Part shown: positions 49,557-60,014 of the stretch, piece after piece | Layout of the letters: every line of letters starts with the position of its first letter | Position numbering within the stretch: position 1 is the first letter of the stretch | NCBI GenBank assembly: GCA_001839685.1 | Contig: MLAK01001259.1 | Span: forward strand, 104,235 to 168,234 | Origin: Tritrichomonas foetus | Lineage: Eukaryota; Parabasalia; Tritrichomonadida; Tritrichomonadidae | Direction: 5' to 3' | DNA length: 64,000 nt | The notes under the pieces: generated by a model | What the model saw: the letters and a program-made list of their open reading frames with translations, nothing else | Told to the model about the DNA's origin: nothing | Databases searched by the model: none | Position numbers and translations under genes: made by a program

Positions 49557-51254
49557 TCACTCAATGTAGAAGAAGCACATATACCAACACCAGATTGTTG
49601 CAAGGAGGGCGAAGCAGAAGAATATTCCAATTGTTCTCAGCGCGTCCGAGTCCTTTACAAAGAAAGTGTCGAAGACCATCGACAGCTTTCCACTGTATGG
49701 CTCTGTTTCTTGCTTCTGAAATAAATTACCATTATCGTCAAGTTCAATAAATACAACATTGATCATACCCATTGTTGTTCCGTCTTCGTTGTATGTAATA
49801 TTGCTTGGGAGGCCGACGGAAACAGTCAAGTTCATTAATGTATAGAGCGGCGTTGATTTGGTGTTGAATCGCTTGTAGAAGAATGTCCATTGAGCTGTTG
49901 GATATTTTATGTTGTTGCTGATATGCCATGAGTCCAATGTTGCGTAGAAATTGGTTCCGAAATTATGATTAGCGTAATATGTACTGAAAGCGTTTCCATA
50001 TGTATTGAAAACGTAGGCAGCAACTCGTTCGTTTATCAAGTTGTTGTAGGCTGTAGGATATAAAGTTTTTCGGATTTGGCAGTAATCAATCTTTGATTGA
50101 TTTAATTGATCAAGAATTGTTTGGTTTGGTTCAAATGTAAATCCACATGCTGTTGCATTTCCTGGATCTGTTGTTTGTTTAATTCCACTCAATTGGATAA
50201 CAAATGATGAATTTACTCCGAAAAGAACGTTTTCATTATTGATTGTTAATGGTTGTCTTTGTAAGAGTGAATCAAATAATGTATCTGTGATTGGATAAAC
50301 AGCAACCATTAGAGGAACACCATAATAATAAGCCATATTGCCAAACTGAAACTCTTGGTTACCAGTCGTATCAATTGCACTTTCACTGAAGAATACTTGG
50401 TGACCGAAAACAAGGAAGTCGTTATTGCTAACTCCTTGGATTTTGGCATCTGCTGGATTGTTTGAACGAATGACTTGGAAGAATGAGACGTTTCCTTCTG
50501 TTGCATTATACTGGTATAAATATTGGACATAAAGAAGAACCTGATTTATCTGTGAGCTGAATGAGGAATCAATAGTGAAACCGCCTGATTCACCATTTCC
50601 AAAAATGATTGAATGGCCATCTCGGGAGCTAACATATTCAAGAAGAACAGAGTCCCTGATGTAATTTGCATACGGGTTTTGAGATGTGCTGTCCACTTTC
50701 GGAACCCTGCAGGTGTAGTTTGGATAGTTGACACCAAATCTGAATGGAACCATTGTGTTGCAGGTTGATGAGCCAACACCGACTGGCAAATATGTGATTT
50801 TTCCAACAGTAGTTTCAAATGGAGAAAGAAGTAAATAATCGCCAACTTGATATTCTGTCACATTTGGATCAAATCGAGTCGTATTGACTGGAATGTCTGT
50901 AATTTGGCTGAAGTTGTCGAGGCCGAAATCCTGTGGTGGGAAATTTATAATGGTTGAACCTGTGTCCTCGCCATCAACGACATAGCAAGTGACATTATTT
51001 ATCTCGATTTGATTGATCGCGGCAATATTTGGTTTGTCAATTCTGAATGATGGATCACATGAAATTTTAGCTGAGCCCAAACTTTCTGGCAAGCAAAAAG
51101 AAAAGTTCAAGGTTGATGGGCAATTTGGATCACAGCAACAGTAAGGATTACATTGATTCTGTTTTATAGCGCAGACACATGAATTGACATTTGTGAATGA
51201 TGCTTCGTTGAGGGAATGTGAAAAAAGCGGAAGGAGAGAAAGAAATAACATCAT
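49557..51254 (-). CDS. Tectonic (TCTN) family protein of the ciliary transition zone
   Basis: A 565-residue protein with a signal peptide (about residues 1-15), a long extracellular part and one C-terminal membrane span (about 540-562, TIGIFFCFALLATIWCWYMC). The Cys cluster after the signal peptide, CVCAIKQNQCNPYCCCDPNCP (with C-x-C and CCCD-x-x-C), is the hallmark of tectonics. The rest shows the expected Asn-glycosylated beta-rich sequence, including a GFTIDSSFSSQINQVLLYVQYLY stretch. Tectonics are part of the MKS module at the transition zone, gating membrane protein entry into cilia and flagella. Human TCTN proteins have about 600-700 residues, close to this size. It marks a flagellated organism. 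Confidence 0.85.
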   Translation of the reverse strand: MMLFLSLLPLFSHSLNEASFTNVNSCVCAIKQNQCNPYCCCDPNCPSTLNFSFCLPESLGSAKISCDPSFRIDKPNIAAINQIEINNVTCYVVDGEDTGSTIINFPPQDFGLDNFSQITDIPVNTTRFDPNVTEYQVGDYLLLSPFETTVGKITYLPVGVGSSTCNTMVPFRFGVNYPNYTCRVPKVDSTSQNPYANYIRDSVLLEYVSSRDGHSIIFGNGESGGFTIDSSFSSQINQVLLYVQYLYQYNATEGNVSFFQVIRSNNPADAKIQGVSNNDFLVFGHQVFFSESAIDTTGNQEFQFGNMAYYYGVPLMVAVYPITDTLFDSLLQRQPLTINNENVLFGVNSSFVIQLSGIKQTTDPGNATACGFTFEPNQTILDQLNQSKIDYCQIRKTLYPTAYNNLINERVAAYVFNTYGNAFSTYYANHNFGTNFYATLDSWHISNNIKYPTAQWTFFYKRFNTKSTPLYTLMNLTVSVGLPSNITYNEDGTTMGMINVVFIELDDNGNLFQKQETEPYSGKLSMVFDTFFVKDSDALRTIGIFFCFALLATIWCWYMCFFYIE

Positions 51255-51556
51255 CAATAATATAAAAAATAAACGTTGATGTAATGTTATGTGAAAAAAT
51301 TGTAATTACGTTTTATTTTTCAAAATTTTATATTTCATTCTCAAATAGAAAAAAGTGACTTTTTGAATCACTATTGATGATGATTCATAATAGAATGAGT
51401 GAAAAAATGATCAAAAAAGAATTCTTCATTCGCAAAAACATTAAACATAAAATAAAACATATTGGGAACTATTTTTTGGATAAAATGAAAAATATGCAAA
51501 AACTTATAATGTCGCTTTTTATAGAATTCTAAATGAAAATTCATTTTTATTTCCCT

Positions 51557-52665
51557 TTCTTCAATTCTCTCTTTCTCCAATTCTCTCTTTCTCCAATTCT
51601 CTCTTTCTCCAATTCTCTCTTTCTCCAATTCTCTCTTTCTCCAATTCTCTCTTTCTCCAATTCTCTCTTTCTCCAATTCTCTCTTTCTCCAATTCTCTCT
51701 TTCTCCAATTCTCTCTTTCTCCAATTCTCTCTTTCTCCAATTCTCTCTTTNNNNNNNNNNNNNNNNNNNNNNNNNNNNNNNNNNNNNNNNNNNNNNNNNN
51801 NNNNNNNNNNNNNNNNNNNNNNNNNNNNNNNNNNNNNNNNNNNNNNNNNNNNNNNNNNNNNNNNNNNNNNNNNNNNNNNNNNNNNNNNNNNNNNNNNNNN
51901 NNNNNNNNNNNNNNNNNNNNNNNNNNNNNNNNNNNNNNNNNNNNNNNNNNNNNNNNNNNNNNNNNNNNNNNNNNNNNNNNNNNNNNNNNNNNNNNNNNNN
52001 NNNNNNNNNNNNNNNNNNNNNNNNNNNNNNNNNNNNNNNNNNNNNNNNNNNNNNNNNNNNNNNNNNNNNNNNNNNNNNNNNNNNNNNNNNNNNNNNNNNN
52101 NNNNNNNNNNNNNNNNNNNNNNNNNNNNNNNNNNNNNNNNNNNNNNNNNNNNNNNNNNNNNNNNNNNNNNNNNNNNNNNNNNNNNNNNNNNNNNNNNNNN
52201 NNNNNNNNNNNNNNNNNNNNNNNNNNNNNNNNNNNNNNNNNNNNNNNNNNNNNNNNNNNNNNNNNNNNNNNNNNNNNNNNNNNNNNNNNNNNNNNNNNNN
52301 NNNNNNNNNNNNNNNNNNNNNNNNNNNNNNNNNNNNNNNNNNNNNNNNNNNNNNNNNNNNNNNNNNNNNNNNNNNNNNNNNNNNNNNNNNNNNNNNNNNN
52401 NNNNNNNNNNNNNNNNNNNNNNNNNNNNNNNNNNNNNNNNNNNNNNNNNNNNNNNNNNNNNNNNNNNNNNNNNNNNNNNNNNNNNNNNNNNNNNNNNNNN
52501 NNNNNNNNNNNNNNNNNNNNNNNNNNNNNNNNNNNNNNNNNNNNNNNNNNNNNNNNNNNNNNNNNNNNNNNNNNNNNNNNNNNNNNNNNNNNNNNNNNNN
52601 NNNTCTTTCTTCAATTCTCTCTTTCTTCAATTTTATCTTTCTTCAATTCTCTCTTTATTTAATTG
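51557..52665. repeat. 16-bp minisatellite with an internal assembly gap
   Basis: The unit ATTCTCTCTTTCTCCA repeats nearly perfectly about 12 times before the gap (51751-52603). After the gap come variant units with CTTCA in place of CTCCA and one with TTTTATC. Because the unit has no stop in some readings, open frames run on both strands (Arg/Lys/Glu on minus, Ser/Leu/Phe on plus), with a 16-residue period. These frames have no other protein features and I do not take them as genes. The gap length is unresolved. The array lies between the tectonic and YbjN-like genes. Confidence 0.9.
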
Positions 52666-52773
52666 TCTTCACATTGAATAAGATCATAAAGAGTAATATT
52701 CATAAAATGCAAGTTAATTTTAAATGTTGATGTGCACCATAAACAGAATAACTAACAAACCAAAATAGTACTT

Positions 52774-53220
52774 CTATACTTTTTCACTGGATCCCATTGC
52801 CTCTTCGATTGTACTGCCACTCATGATAGCTTGAATTGGATTATAGTAGCGTCGGCCAAAAATGACCGCTGATCGAAGAAAATTGTCTATAAATGTTTCA
52901 TTAAGATCAATTCCTTCAACATCAACAGAATGTCTATAACGTACTTCACCATCTTTCATATCAACCGCAAAGAATCCGATTGGAATTGCATAATTTATTC
53001 GGTTGGCAAAATCAGCCATTGTTGGCCTATATTTTTCAGGGCATCTTCTTTCATAAGAAAGCAACAGAATGATTCGATCATCGTCTTTAAATAAAATGGT
53101 GTATCGAAGTGATGCGACTTCATTCGTGGCAAATAGATAAATAACTTTCTTTTCAAGATCAACAGTATGTGTCCAGTTTTTGGCTTTCATATACTGAGAC
53201 CATCGCTCAATATTAGACAT
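52774..53220 (-). CDS. YbjN-like domain protein
   Basis: A 148-residue single-domain protein. Its core reads IGFFAVDMKDGEVRYRHSVDVEG and then LNETFIDNFLRSAVIFGRRYYNPIQAIMSGSTIEEA. This closely follows the YbjN pattern (a strand with DGEVRxRxSxDxEG followed by helices with a D-N-x-x-x-x-A and an RYYPAI-type motif). YbjN proteins are common in bacteria, with a type-III-secretion-chaperone-like fold, and their biochemical role is poorly known. A bacterial origin by transfer is plausible but the base composition is ordinary for this window. The start at 53220 is the first ATG in frame. No signal peptide or membrane segment. Confidence 0.7.
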   Translation of the reverse strand: MSNIERWSQYMKAKNWTHTVDLEKKVIYLFATNEVASLRYTILFKDDDRIILLLSYERRCPEKYRPTMADFANRINYAIPIGFFAVDMKDGEVRYRHSVDVEGIDLNETFIDNFLRSAVIFGRRYYNPIQAIMSGSTIEEAMGSSEKV

Positions 53221-53549
53221 TTTTTCCACGAAAAAGTATTCAACGGTTATTTGACCATTATTTGACCTATTTCCTAAAGCACCAAATAATCTAAAAAAAT
53301 ACACTTTTGATGAAGGCTCTCGGCAGATTCGTAAAAGACTATGATTGATATTTTATAGTGCTTGCTTTAAGAAAAAACATCAAGTTTAGCAAACCAAAAA
53401 AAACTAAATTTCTTTATCACAATCATTTATTATACACAATCAATAAAAAATCTATTTTAAAATATAATAAAATATATAATATCAACATAGTTCCGTAATT
53501 ATCATATGAGATCATATTACAATCATAATTTGATAATGACTGTAGAACG
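53221..53549. other. AT-rich spacer
   Basis: No gene seen between two minus-strand genes. Confidence 0.5.
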
Positions 53550-54740
53550 TTAGAAATCTGGTAGGACGGCGTTTGGAAACTCTTCAAGGTAGAGTCTTTT
53601 GAACTTTCGATAGATTTCGACGGCATTTTTATAGAAAACAGTATCAGGTGGATTAAATGTTTTACAGTTCTTACACATCAATGTTATATCTGTTGCAAAA
53701 ATCTCTGGTCGTTTATAGTAATCCTCAAATTTGGTAAGGCGGTTTTTAATTGACCATAAATCCATTGGTGAGTCAATATGGTCATAGTAATCCGGAGCAA
53801 TTTCATCAGTCACTGGTCTGTAAAACACTTCAGCATTTTTTGTATCAGCCATTAAATTTTGATGGATTCGATCAAGTTTATTTCTAATTGTTTCCATCTT
53901 TTCATCATAATTTTCAAGTAATTTTGGAATTCCTTCAGTTTTTACATTTGGTGCGCATTTCTGTACAATGTATGGTAGTGAAAGTGAGAGGTTTACAACA
54001 GCATGTGGTAAAGAAGGAATGTCTTGATCGAATTCTGGAAAAGGTTGACTTATTTGAAATCCTGTCTTTCTTGCTAAGAAATTCAATTGTTTTTTAAGAA
54101 TCGAGTCATATTCCATGTAATCAATTTCCGGATGAATCTTACAATGAACTAGCGTGACACCATCGTAATCTTTTATATAGCCCAGCCATTTCTCTGGCTC
54201 AAAACGAATCTCTTTTTCATCAAAACCTTGCTTTTTGAAATAAACAACTGCCTCGTTATCAGCGCAGGTCAAAATATCATGCATACCCTGTGATTGGATA
54301 ACACTTTTCAAGAAAGCCATAACAAAGCGGCCATACCCACGGTCCTGATGGTTCGAATCAACAGCCAAAAAAACGATTTCTATGAATCCTTGATCTGGAA
54401 ACAGGCGGGACGAAATTGCAGCCGTCACAACGCCCTCGTGAAGAATTGCAACTGATTCTGCATTAAGGTCGAAAACCAATCGAGTGATATAACATGAGCC
54501 CATATTTGGTAATTGCCGAACGAACAAATTTTTGACGTCAACAAGTGTCATTAAAAGCTGTGGATGAGCATCCAATTTGTTACGGCAAATTTTCAGTTGA
54601 GAGTCAGGATAATAATCGGAATATCCCATTGCTGCTTTCGGTTTCGTGTATATTTGAGAATAATGTCGATTTTCTGGATGAACTGCGCGATTTAAATAGC
54701 GGGGAGGACGATTGAACCATGGCAAATGGGGATTTTCCAT
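53550..54740 (-). CDS. GCN5: GCN5-type histone acetyltransferase with bromodomain
   Basis: A 396-residue protein. The acetyltransferase domain (about 65-210) contains IEIVFLAVD with the catalytic Glu, the acetyl-CoA loop QDRGYGRFVM, and ADNEAVVYFKKQGFDEKEI followed by WLGYIKDYDGVTLVHCKIHPEIDY; all are diagnostic for GCN5/PCAF. A C-terminal bromodomain (about 300-385) has FYRPVTDEIAPDYYDHIDSPMDLWSI and the acetyl-lysine-binding Asn in CKTFNPPDTVFYKNA. The protein is a compact GCN5 like the yeast one (439 residues), with no N-terminal PCAF extension. It would acetylate histone H3 in a SAGA-type complex in the nucleus. The start is the first ATG. Confidence 0.95.
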   Translation of the reverse strand: MENPHLPWFNRPPRYLNRAVHPENRHYSQIYTKPKAAMGYSDYYPDSQLKICRNKLDAHPQLLMTLVDVKNLFVRQLPNMGSCYITRLVFDLNAESVAILHEGVVTAAISSRLFPDQGFIEIVFLAVDSNHQDRGYGRFVMAFLKSVIQSQGMHDILTCADNEAVVYFKKQGFDEKEIRFEPEKWLGYIKDYDGVTLVHCKIHPEIDYMEYDSILKKQLNFLARKTGFQISQPFPEFDQDIPSLPHAVVNLSLSLPYIVQKCAPNVKTEGIPKLLENYDEKMETIRNKLDRIHQNLMADTKNAEVFYRPVTDEIAPDYYDHIDSPMDLWSIKNRLTKFEDYYKRPEIFATDITLMCKNCKTFNPPDTVFYKNAVEIYRKFKRLYLEEFPNAVLPDF

Positions 54741-55160
54741 ACGAATTAATTTTTATAAAAAAATCTCCAGAGATTTTGTTGAAATGTTATATGAAATCGC
54801 CCAAAATTGTAAACATTCATTTTTGATTCAACTTTTTAAAGCATTATATAGTCATTGATTGATAGAATCAGACCATATTATTGCTGAATCGAAAATTCTG
54901 GATTTTTCTCCCATGTCAAAATCAGAAAGTGTCCAAGGCATATCATGAGCAAAATAGTGGTATGTGATTCAAGTTAAATGAAAAAAAAACCTTTTGTTCA
55001 TATTCTTCTATCTTTTTTTCCCCTCAAATTGGAATAGACTAAAAAATGCACTAAATTGAACAATTTATTGCTTTAAAGAAGCTCAAAGAAATTCTATAAC
55101 GAAAAAGAAAATAATATTTTATTTTGTTATAAGCTACTATTATATGCTTTATTATATATT
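54741..55160. other. AT-rich spacer
   Basis: No gene seen. Confidence 0.5.
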
Positions 55161-55958
55161 TTATTGTTGATTTTGATTGACATTAAATCTGCGAGGTGAT
55201 CTATATTCGATTCTATCACTTACTGGAATAATACGAAGAGATTTATCATGTGGTGAATAAAACTCATCACCATGAAACAAATCATGTTTCTTACTTTCAA
55301 GAACAGCAATCTCACTTTCCTTGTTTATAGTTTGTCTCTGCTTTATTTCTTCTTCTTGAAATTCTTTCATTTTTTCATTTGCTGAAACAATACTTTTTTC
55401 TCTGATTGATATAATGTCAACATTATAAGGAGTGTTTGAATACATCATTTTGTATTTATTGTTGAGATATTCTTTATACTTCATTTCTTCTTTATTGAAC
55501 ATTTTTGATCGCTCTGGATATTCAACGGGTGTTACGTATGGTTCTATTCGGAATTTCTTCATTCCATAATTTTTGGTAGGAACGATAACTTTTGGTCGAC
55601 TTGAAATCATTTGTGGACATGATTTTCTCATTTGTGGATGTTTATTGATTTTGTATTGAGCAAAAGCAAATGGTTCGCTCATATAAGGTGATTTTAATAA
55701 GTTTGGATGTATCTCACTTAAATCGATTCCATATTTTTGCTGACACTCGTCATTTTTCTTATTGATACTTTCACTATTCCCTTTCTCTTGGTTGTTTGGA
55801 TTATTATCATCTGAATTCTCAAAATCATTATCTTGACAAATATCTGGTTCTTCTTTGTTTTTATCCTCTCCTTCGTTTCTGTCCTCTTCTTCGTCATCTA
55901 TTACTTTCAATCCATCGCAGAGAATGTTTGTCTTATTATCGACTTCTTCTTCAATCAT
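55161..55958 (-). CDS. Unknown acidic/basic hydrophilic protein
   Basis: A protein of 265 residues from the ATG at 55958. The first 80 residues are strongly acidic (Glu/Asp/Asn, for example DDEEEDRNEGEDKNKEE). The rest is basic and Tyr/Pro-containing, with strings such as SPYMSEPFAFAQYKINKHP and RIEPYVTPVEYPERSKMF and a helix near 195-240. An earlier ATG at 56048 would add 30 residues, but these come from a 19-base T run on the + strand (55982-56000) that encodes only Lys, so the shorter start is likelier. Nothing identifies the function. The repeated P/Y/R motifs resemble microtubule inner proteins or other axonemal linkers, which is only a guess. Confidence 0.5.
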   Translation of the reverse strand: MIEEEVDNKTNILCDGLKVIDDEEEDRNEGEDKNKEEPDICQDNDFENSDDNNPNNQEKGNSESINKKNDECQQKYGIDLSEIHPNLLKSPYMSEPFAFAQYKINKHPQMRKSCPQMISSRPKVIVPTKNYGMKKFRIEPYVTPVEYPERSKMFNKEEMKYKEYLNNKYKMMYSNTPYNVDIISIREKSIVSANEKMKEFQEEEIKQRQTINKESEIAVLESKKHDLFHGDEFYSPHDKSLRIIPVSDRIEYRSPRRFNVNQNQQ

Positions 55959-56048
55959 TGTAGTGTCTGCGATCTTTTTTATTTTTTTTTTTTTTTTTTT
56001 GATTATAATATAATGCATTGAATTCTTAGAAAACTTCGTGAAATCCAT

Positions 56049-56828
56049 AAAAAATTAATTCTGAAACAATACTCAAATAACCACAATTCTATAGATATTA
56101 TCCAACAAAATTCTATGAGATTTTCTGAGTGTAAAATATTCTCTTGATTCAATCAAGTTGATTGAAAAATTTATTACAACTTTCTGTCAAAATTCTGATT
56201 ATGGGTTCTATCTCAACTATTCTTTTTCACCGCCATACTTTTCATAAACATGACAGAAAAAATGATCTACTTTGAAAGAATGAGATTTGGGGCTATATGG
56301 TTAATAAAACTAGTGTTAACCAAATATGATGATATCGTTTTCAACAGAAAGACTGATTAGAGTAAAGCCTACAATTTCTATTATGGTCTTTTTCAATCAT
56401 TATTCCTAAATATATCTATATTCTATGGAAATTCTTATTTTTTCTGAATTATCTACAATAATTAATGATTATTGAAGATACTTTCAGACGAAAAATGATC
56501 CTTCAGATCAAGAATGTTTTGTAAATATGGAAACTAAATGCTAGAAAGTATAGGAAGACAATAACATTTCTTAAAGAATGGATTCCTCCTAAAAGTGATG
56601 TTTTTAAATTATGTAATATTTCTAATATAATATTTTTCTTAGCCATATCTACTTAATAAGTAGATAAGTAGTACTTATGTAGTAAGTTTTGTGAGAATAT
56701 TTTCTTTTAGGAGGATGAAATGGAAAAATCATTTTTTTTTTTGAGAGAATACAAAGAAAAAGTTATCAGAAGTAATCTCTCAATTTTTGACCTTCAATGT
56801 GCAAATCGCGTTTTTTTTACTGTAGAGT
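56049..56828. other. Spacer between divergent genes
   Basis: No gene seen. Near 56648-56686 the word AGTA/TACTT recurs in both orientations and can form small hairpins. Confidence 0.45.
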
Positions 56829-59345
56829 ATGAATTCCAAAGATCAGCGCACATATGCAGCGTTCATCTGTCTTGTAGACACCAAAGTGGATCCTCTAATA
56901 CAGTGCGGATGGGTTAAAAAGATCAGCCAAAAAGGAAAATTAAATGTTCGATTTTTTGCCTTCACAAAAACCGCACTTTTTATTTGCAAGCAAGGAGGAA
57001 TTGCTAGGACCCTCCGAATATCCAGTTCTCACGCATGGATAGATCTCGTAGAAATTGAAATGTTAAGTGAAAAATCATTTTCTTTTTCCTTCAAAGATAA
57101 AACTTCAAAGAATCCTTTAGATTCAAAAAGTGAGCATAAATATATTATCACTCGATCGTTTGTTCATGAAGACATTCAACATTTCATTTCACCAGTCCTT
57201 TCAACATTAATTTCTATTTTTCCAATGAAACAAAAAATCATTTTTAATTTTCTTGCTGAACGAAGCCGATTTCTTCACAACAATTCTAATTCCAACAATA
57301 ACGATACATCATCTGATGAATCCATTCATTATTTCCACAACAACTCGCAAAAATCTTCAAACAACTCATCAAAAAGAAACTCTGATCGAAACTTTAATCA
57401 TGGTTTTGAAACAATTGAAAATTTCAATGATTTTGATATTAAAAATAATGATTTTTTTATAGAATTTCTGCCATCAAAACCTTCACAATTTGTTTATTTG
57501 TTTATATCATCGTGTCATTCATTAAACTTACTGATTGATAAAACTTTGTGTAAACATTTTCGAAAAAAGATTCACAAAAAGAAACTAATTTCGTTTATTT
57601 CTGATGATTTTGATACCAATTCAAATGAAAAAGGGCTAGACTCGATTTTATTGATTCAATCGGCCTTTTGCCGAGCTTTAAAATATGCACAAAGCATTAA
57701 AACTTTAAAAGTTGGAGGAACCAATTTCCACCAATTGTTTGTAAATCTTTCTAAAGTTTTTGAAAAGAATTTTTTGATTGAAAATTTAATCATCAAAAAT
57801 TTCAATAATTCCAGAGATTCGCACAATCGAATGATTGACAATACTTCACAATTAGCAGAATTTGAGCAATTTTGTATCACTTTGAAGAATCAAAATTCAT
57901 CCAAACTGAAGCGAATTTCTTTTGAAACAGGAAAATTAACAAATTCGATGATTGAATGTATGTGTAATCATTCAAAGAGTAAATATTCTATATCATTTAT
58001 CAATTGTGAATTTGAAAATAATCATTATAATTCACTATTTGAACTTGTCCATCATATTAGAAAATTGAGAATTTGTTTGGATGATCACATTGTATCCAAC
58101 GAAATTTATCCTGATTTGCTCAAAAGTGTTGTTTCTTCGAAACTTAAAAAACTTTCTCTTATCAACATGAATATTGATATAGCCAATGTTTTTGAAATCC
58201 TAAATATTGCTATTAATCAGATAAATTGCACAAACAACAATATCACCAATAATATAAGTAATGAGTTAAATTTAGAATCAAATAATGAAAATAATCATTA
58301 TACAAATAAAGATCAGCCAGTTATAGAAATTTTTGAAAGTTACCTCGAAAAACTTGATCTTTCTGGAAACTATTGTTCAAATTTATTCACTGGTAATTAT
58401 TCATTACCAATATCACTCTCAAACATTAAGCTCAAAAATGTTCAATGGGAAGGAAATACATTTATTCAATTTCTTTCGACACAATCTTTTTCCACGACAA
58501 TGTCTCTCGATCTATCTCAAGCTAAATTCAATGGAAGCTATGACGATTTACCTTGTTCGCCACCTTCCCCAATGATATCAAAATTGAAATGGAATCACAA
58601 CCAAATAACACCTTCGATTTTATCATTCATTGAGCAACTCTCTTTTCTCGATGATGTATCATTCAACTACTGCGAAATATTGAACACATCTGAGAATGAT
58701 GACATTTTGAAATCGTTCGCACATTTTTTAGAAAAAGTTCATTTGACAAGCTTTTCTATCATTGAAACCCTTAAATCCTTCAAAACGAAGTCAATGTTTG
58801 CTTTACGAAGTTCTTTAATATTACATCCTACTTTGAAAAAGTTAAATATTTCAAAAAATTCGATTGGTGATGAAGGTCTGCCCATCTTGCGCGACATCAT
58901 TCTCCAAAGTGAATCTTTGGTTCACGTTTCGTTCGACTCAAGTGAAATTCAACAACCCTCTTCAATGATCACCTTTTTCAATGAAATTTTATCAACACAT
59001 CATCTTTTGCATCTATCGAAACCAAGAAATGACCTTTCACACCTAACTTCAAAGTCTTCGAAAAGTGTACGAAGAGAATTAAAAGATTCCTGGATGAATG
59101 TTGAATCAAAAATCCAGAAAAATACTGAAAATATTGAAAATTTTGTAGATATGTATTCAAGTTCAATAATTAATTCACTGACGACAGTTGATAGCTTTTC
59201 AATGGCTGAAAATTGTCCAGGCTCACTCTTTGAAGCAGACTGGAATGTTGAAATTGATCTTGGATATGATGAATCTGTTGAAATATGGGATACTATGCGT
59301 GACGAGTTTTCGATTAAAGCTTTAACTGGAATCACCATGAAGTAA
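56829..59345 (+). CDS. PH-like plus leucine-rich-repeat protein (CARMIL-like)
   Basis: An 838-residue protein. The N-terminal 140 residues look like a PH-type fold (GWVKKISQKGKLNVRFFAFTKTALFICKQ). An Asn/Ser-rich linker follows. From about 200 to 760 there is a long leucine-rich-repeat region of the ribonuclease-inhibitor type, irregular, with clear units such as LEKLDLSGNYCSNLF, TLKKLNISKNSIGDEGLPIL and LVHVSFDSSEI. The order PH-like then LRR is that of CARMIL proteins, which regulate actin capping protein. Trichomonads have many such LRR proteins. I see no capping-protein interaction motif in the short C-terminus, which ends in an acidic stretch. A scaffold role at the cortex or actin cytoskeleton is inference. 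Confidence 0.65.
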   Translation: MNSKDQRTYAAFICLVDTKVDPLIQCGWVKKISQKGKLNVRFFAFTKTALFICKQGGIARTLRISSSHAWIDLVEIEMLSEKSFSFSFKDKTSKNPLDSKSEHKYIITRSFVHEDIQHFISPVLSTLISIFPMKQKIIFNFLAERSRFLHNNSNSNNNDTSSDESIHYFHNNSQKSSNNSSKRNSDRNFNHGFETIENFNDFDIKNNDFFIEFLPSKPSQFVYLFISSCHSLNLLIDKTLCKHFRKKIHKKKLISFISDDFDTNSNEKGLDSILLIQSAFCRALKYAQSIKTLKVGGTNFHQLFVNLSKVFEKNFLIENLIIKNFNNSRDSHNRMIDNTSQLAEFEQFCITLKNQNSSKLKRISFETGKLTNSMIECMCNHSKSKYSISFINCEFENNHYNSLFELVHHIRKLRICLDDHIVSNEIYPDLLKSVVSSKLKKLSLINMNIDIANVFEILNIAINQINCTNNNITNNISNELNLESNNENNHYTNKDQPVIEIFESYLEKLDLSGNYCSNLFTGNYSLPISLSNIKLKNVQWEGNTFIQFLSTQSFSTTMSLDLSQAKFNGSYDDLPCSPPSPMISKLKWNHNQITPSILSFIEQLSFLDDVSFNYCEILNTSENDDILKSFAHFLEKVHLTSFSIIETLKSFKTKSMFALRSSLILHPTLKKLNISKNSIGDEGLPILRDIILQSESLVHVSFDSSEIQQPSSMITFFNEILSTHHLLHLSKPRNDLSHLTSKSSKSVRRELKDSWMNVESKIQKNTENIENFVDMYSSSIINSLTTVDSFSMAENCPGSLFEADWNVEIDLGYDESVEIWDTMRDEFSIKALTGITMK

Positions 59346-60014
59346 ATCAAAAAAAATACTGTTTGTTTGTTTTATAAACATAAATTTAACTTTCTTTTCC
59401 TTTCTTTATGTTTATCGAAAACTATCTCTTGATCCTTTATTAAATTAGCTATTGTGTGATCTTTTTTGAAAAGTTGTAACTTTATCATGGTAGGAAGAAA
59501 TAAGGTTCAGCATATGATGTTATAGTAAAATAATATTATTATCTAACAAATGGAAAAAAAGAAAATAAATGATCTTTAGATTTATATTTAATGAGAAAAT
59601 GAATGTTGTTTAGGGCTATCTACTGTCTTATTACTCATATTATGAATAAATTCCGGATTTTTATATAACATGGAAAAACAAACAGTTCAAAATGTCATCC
59701 TCATTATTGAAAGAAGCTATGTTTCTATAAGGATGGCTCGAGATGCATCACTGTGATGATTTGGAAAAAAACAAAAATGGATTTTTTAAAGTATTGCTAT
59801 CATTTATTTTGATGTCAAGAAAATGTAGCAAAATAAACAAAATATTAATTACTCAAAAATGCTACAATGTCGTTTTCTCATATGAATATTGTCATCTATC
59901 AGAAAATAGAGTCATATTGACATATATCATTAGTATTTATTGAATATTATTTTTTGTTTTTTCCGAAAGATCAGATGCTTAACGTACATTATTTTTTCCA
60001 ACTATTAAGTTTTA
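59346..60014. other. AT-rich spacer
   Basis: No gene seen between two plus-strand genes. A 66-codon frame near 59743 is probably chance. Confidence 0.45.

Noticed and set aside
51371..52681. Long open frames through the minisatellite on both strands
   Set aside because: They exist only because the 16-bp unit has no stops in those readings and the gap is counted as open.
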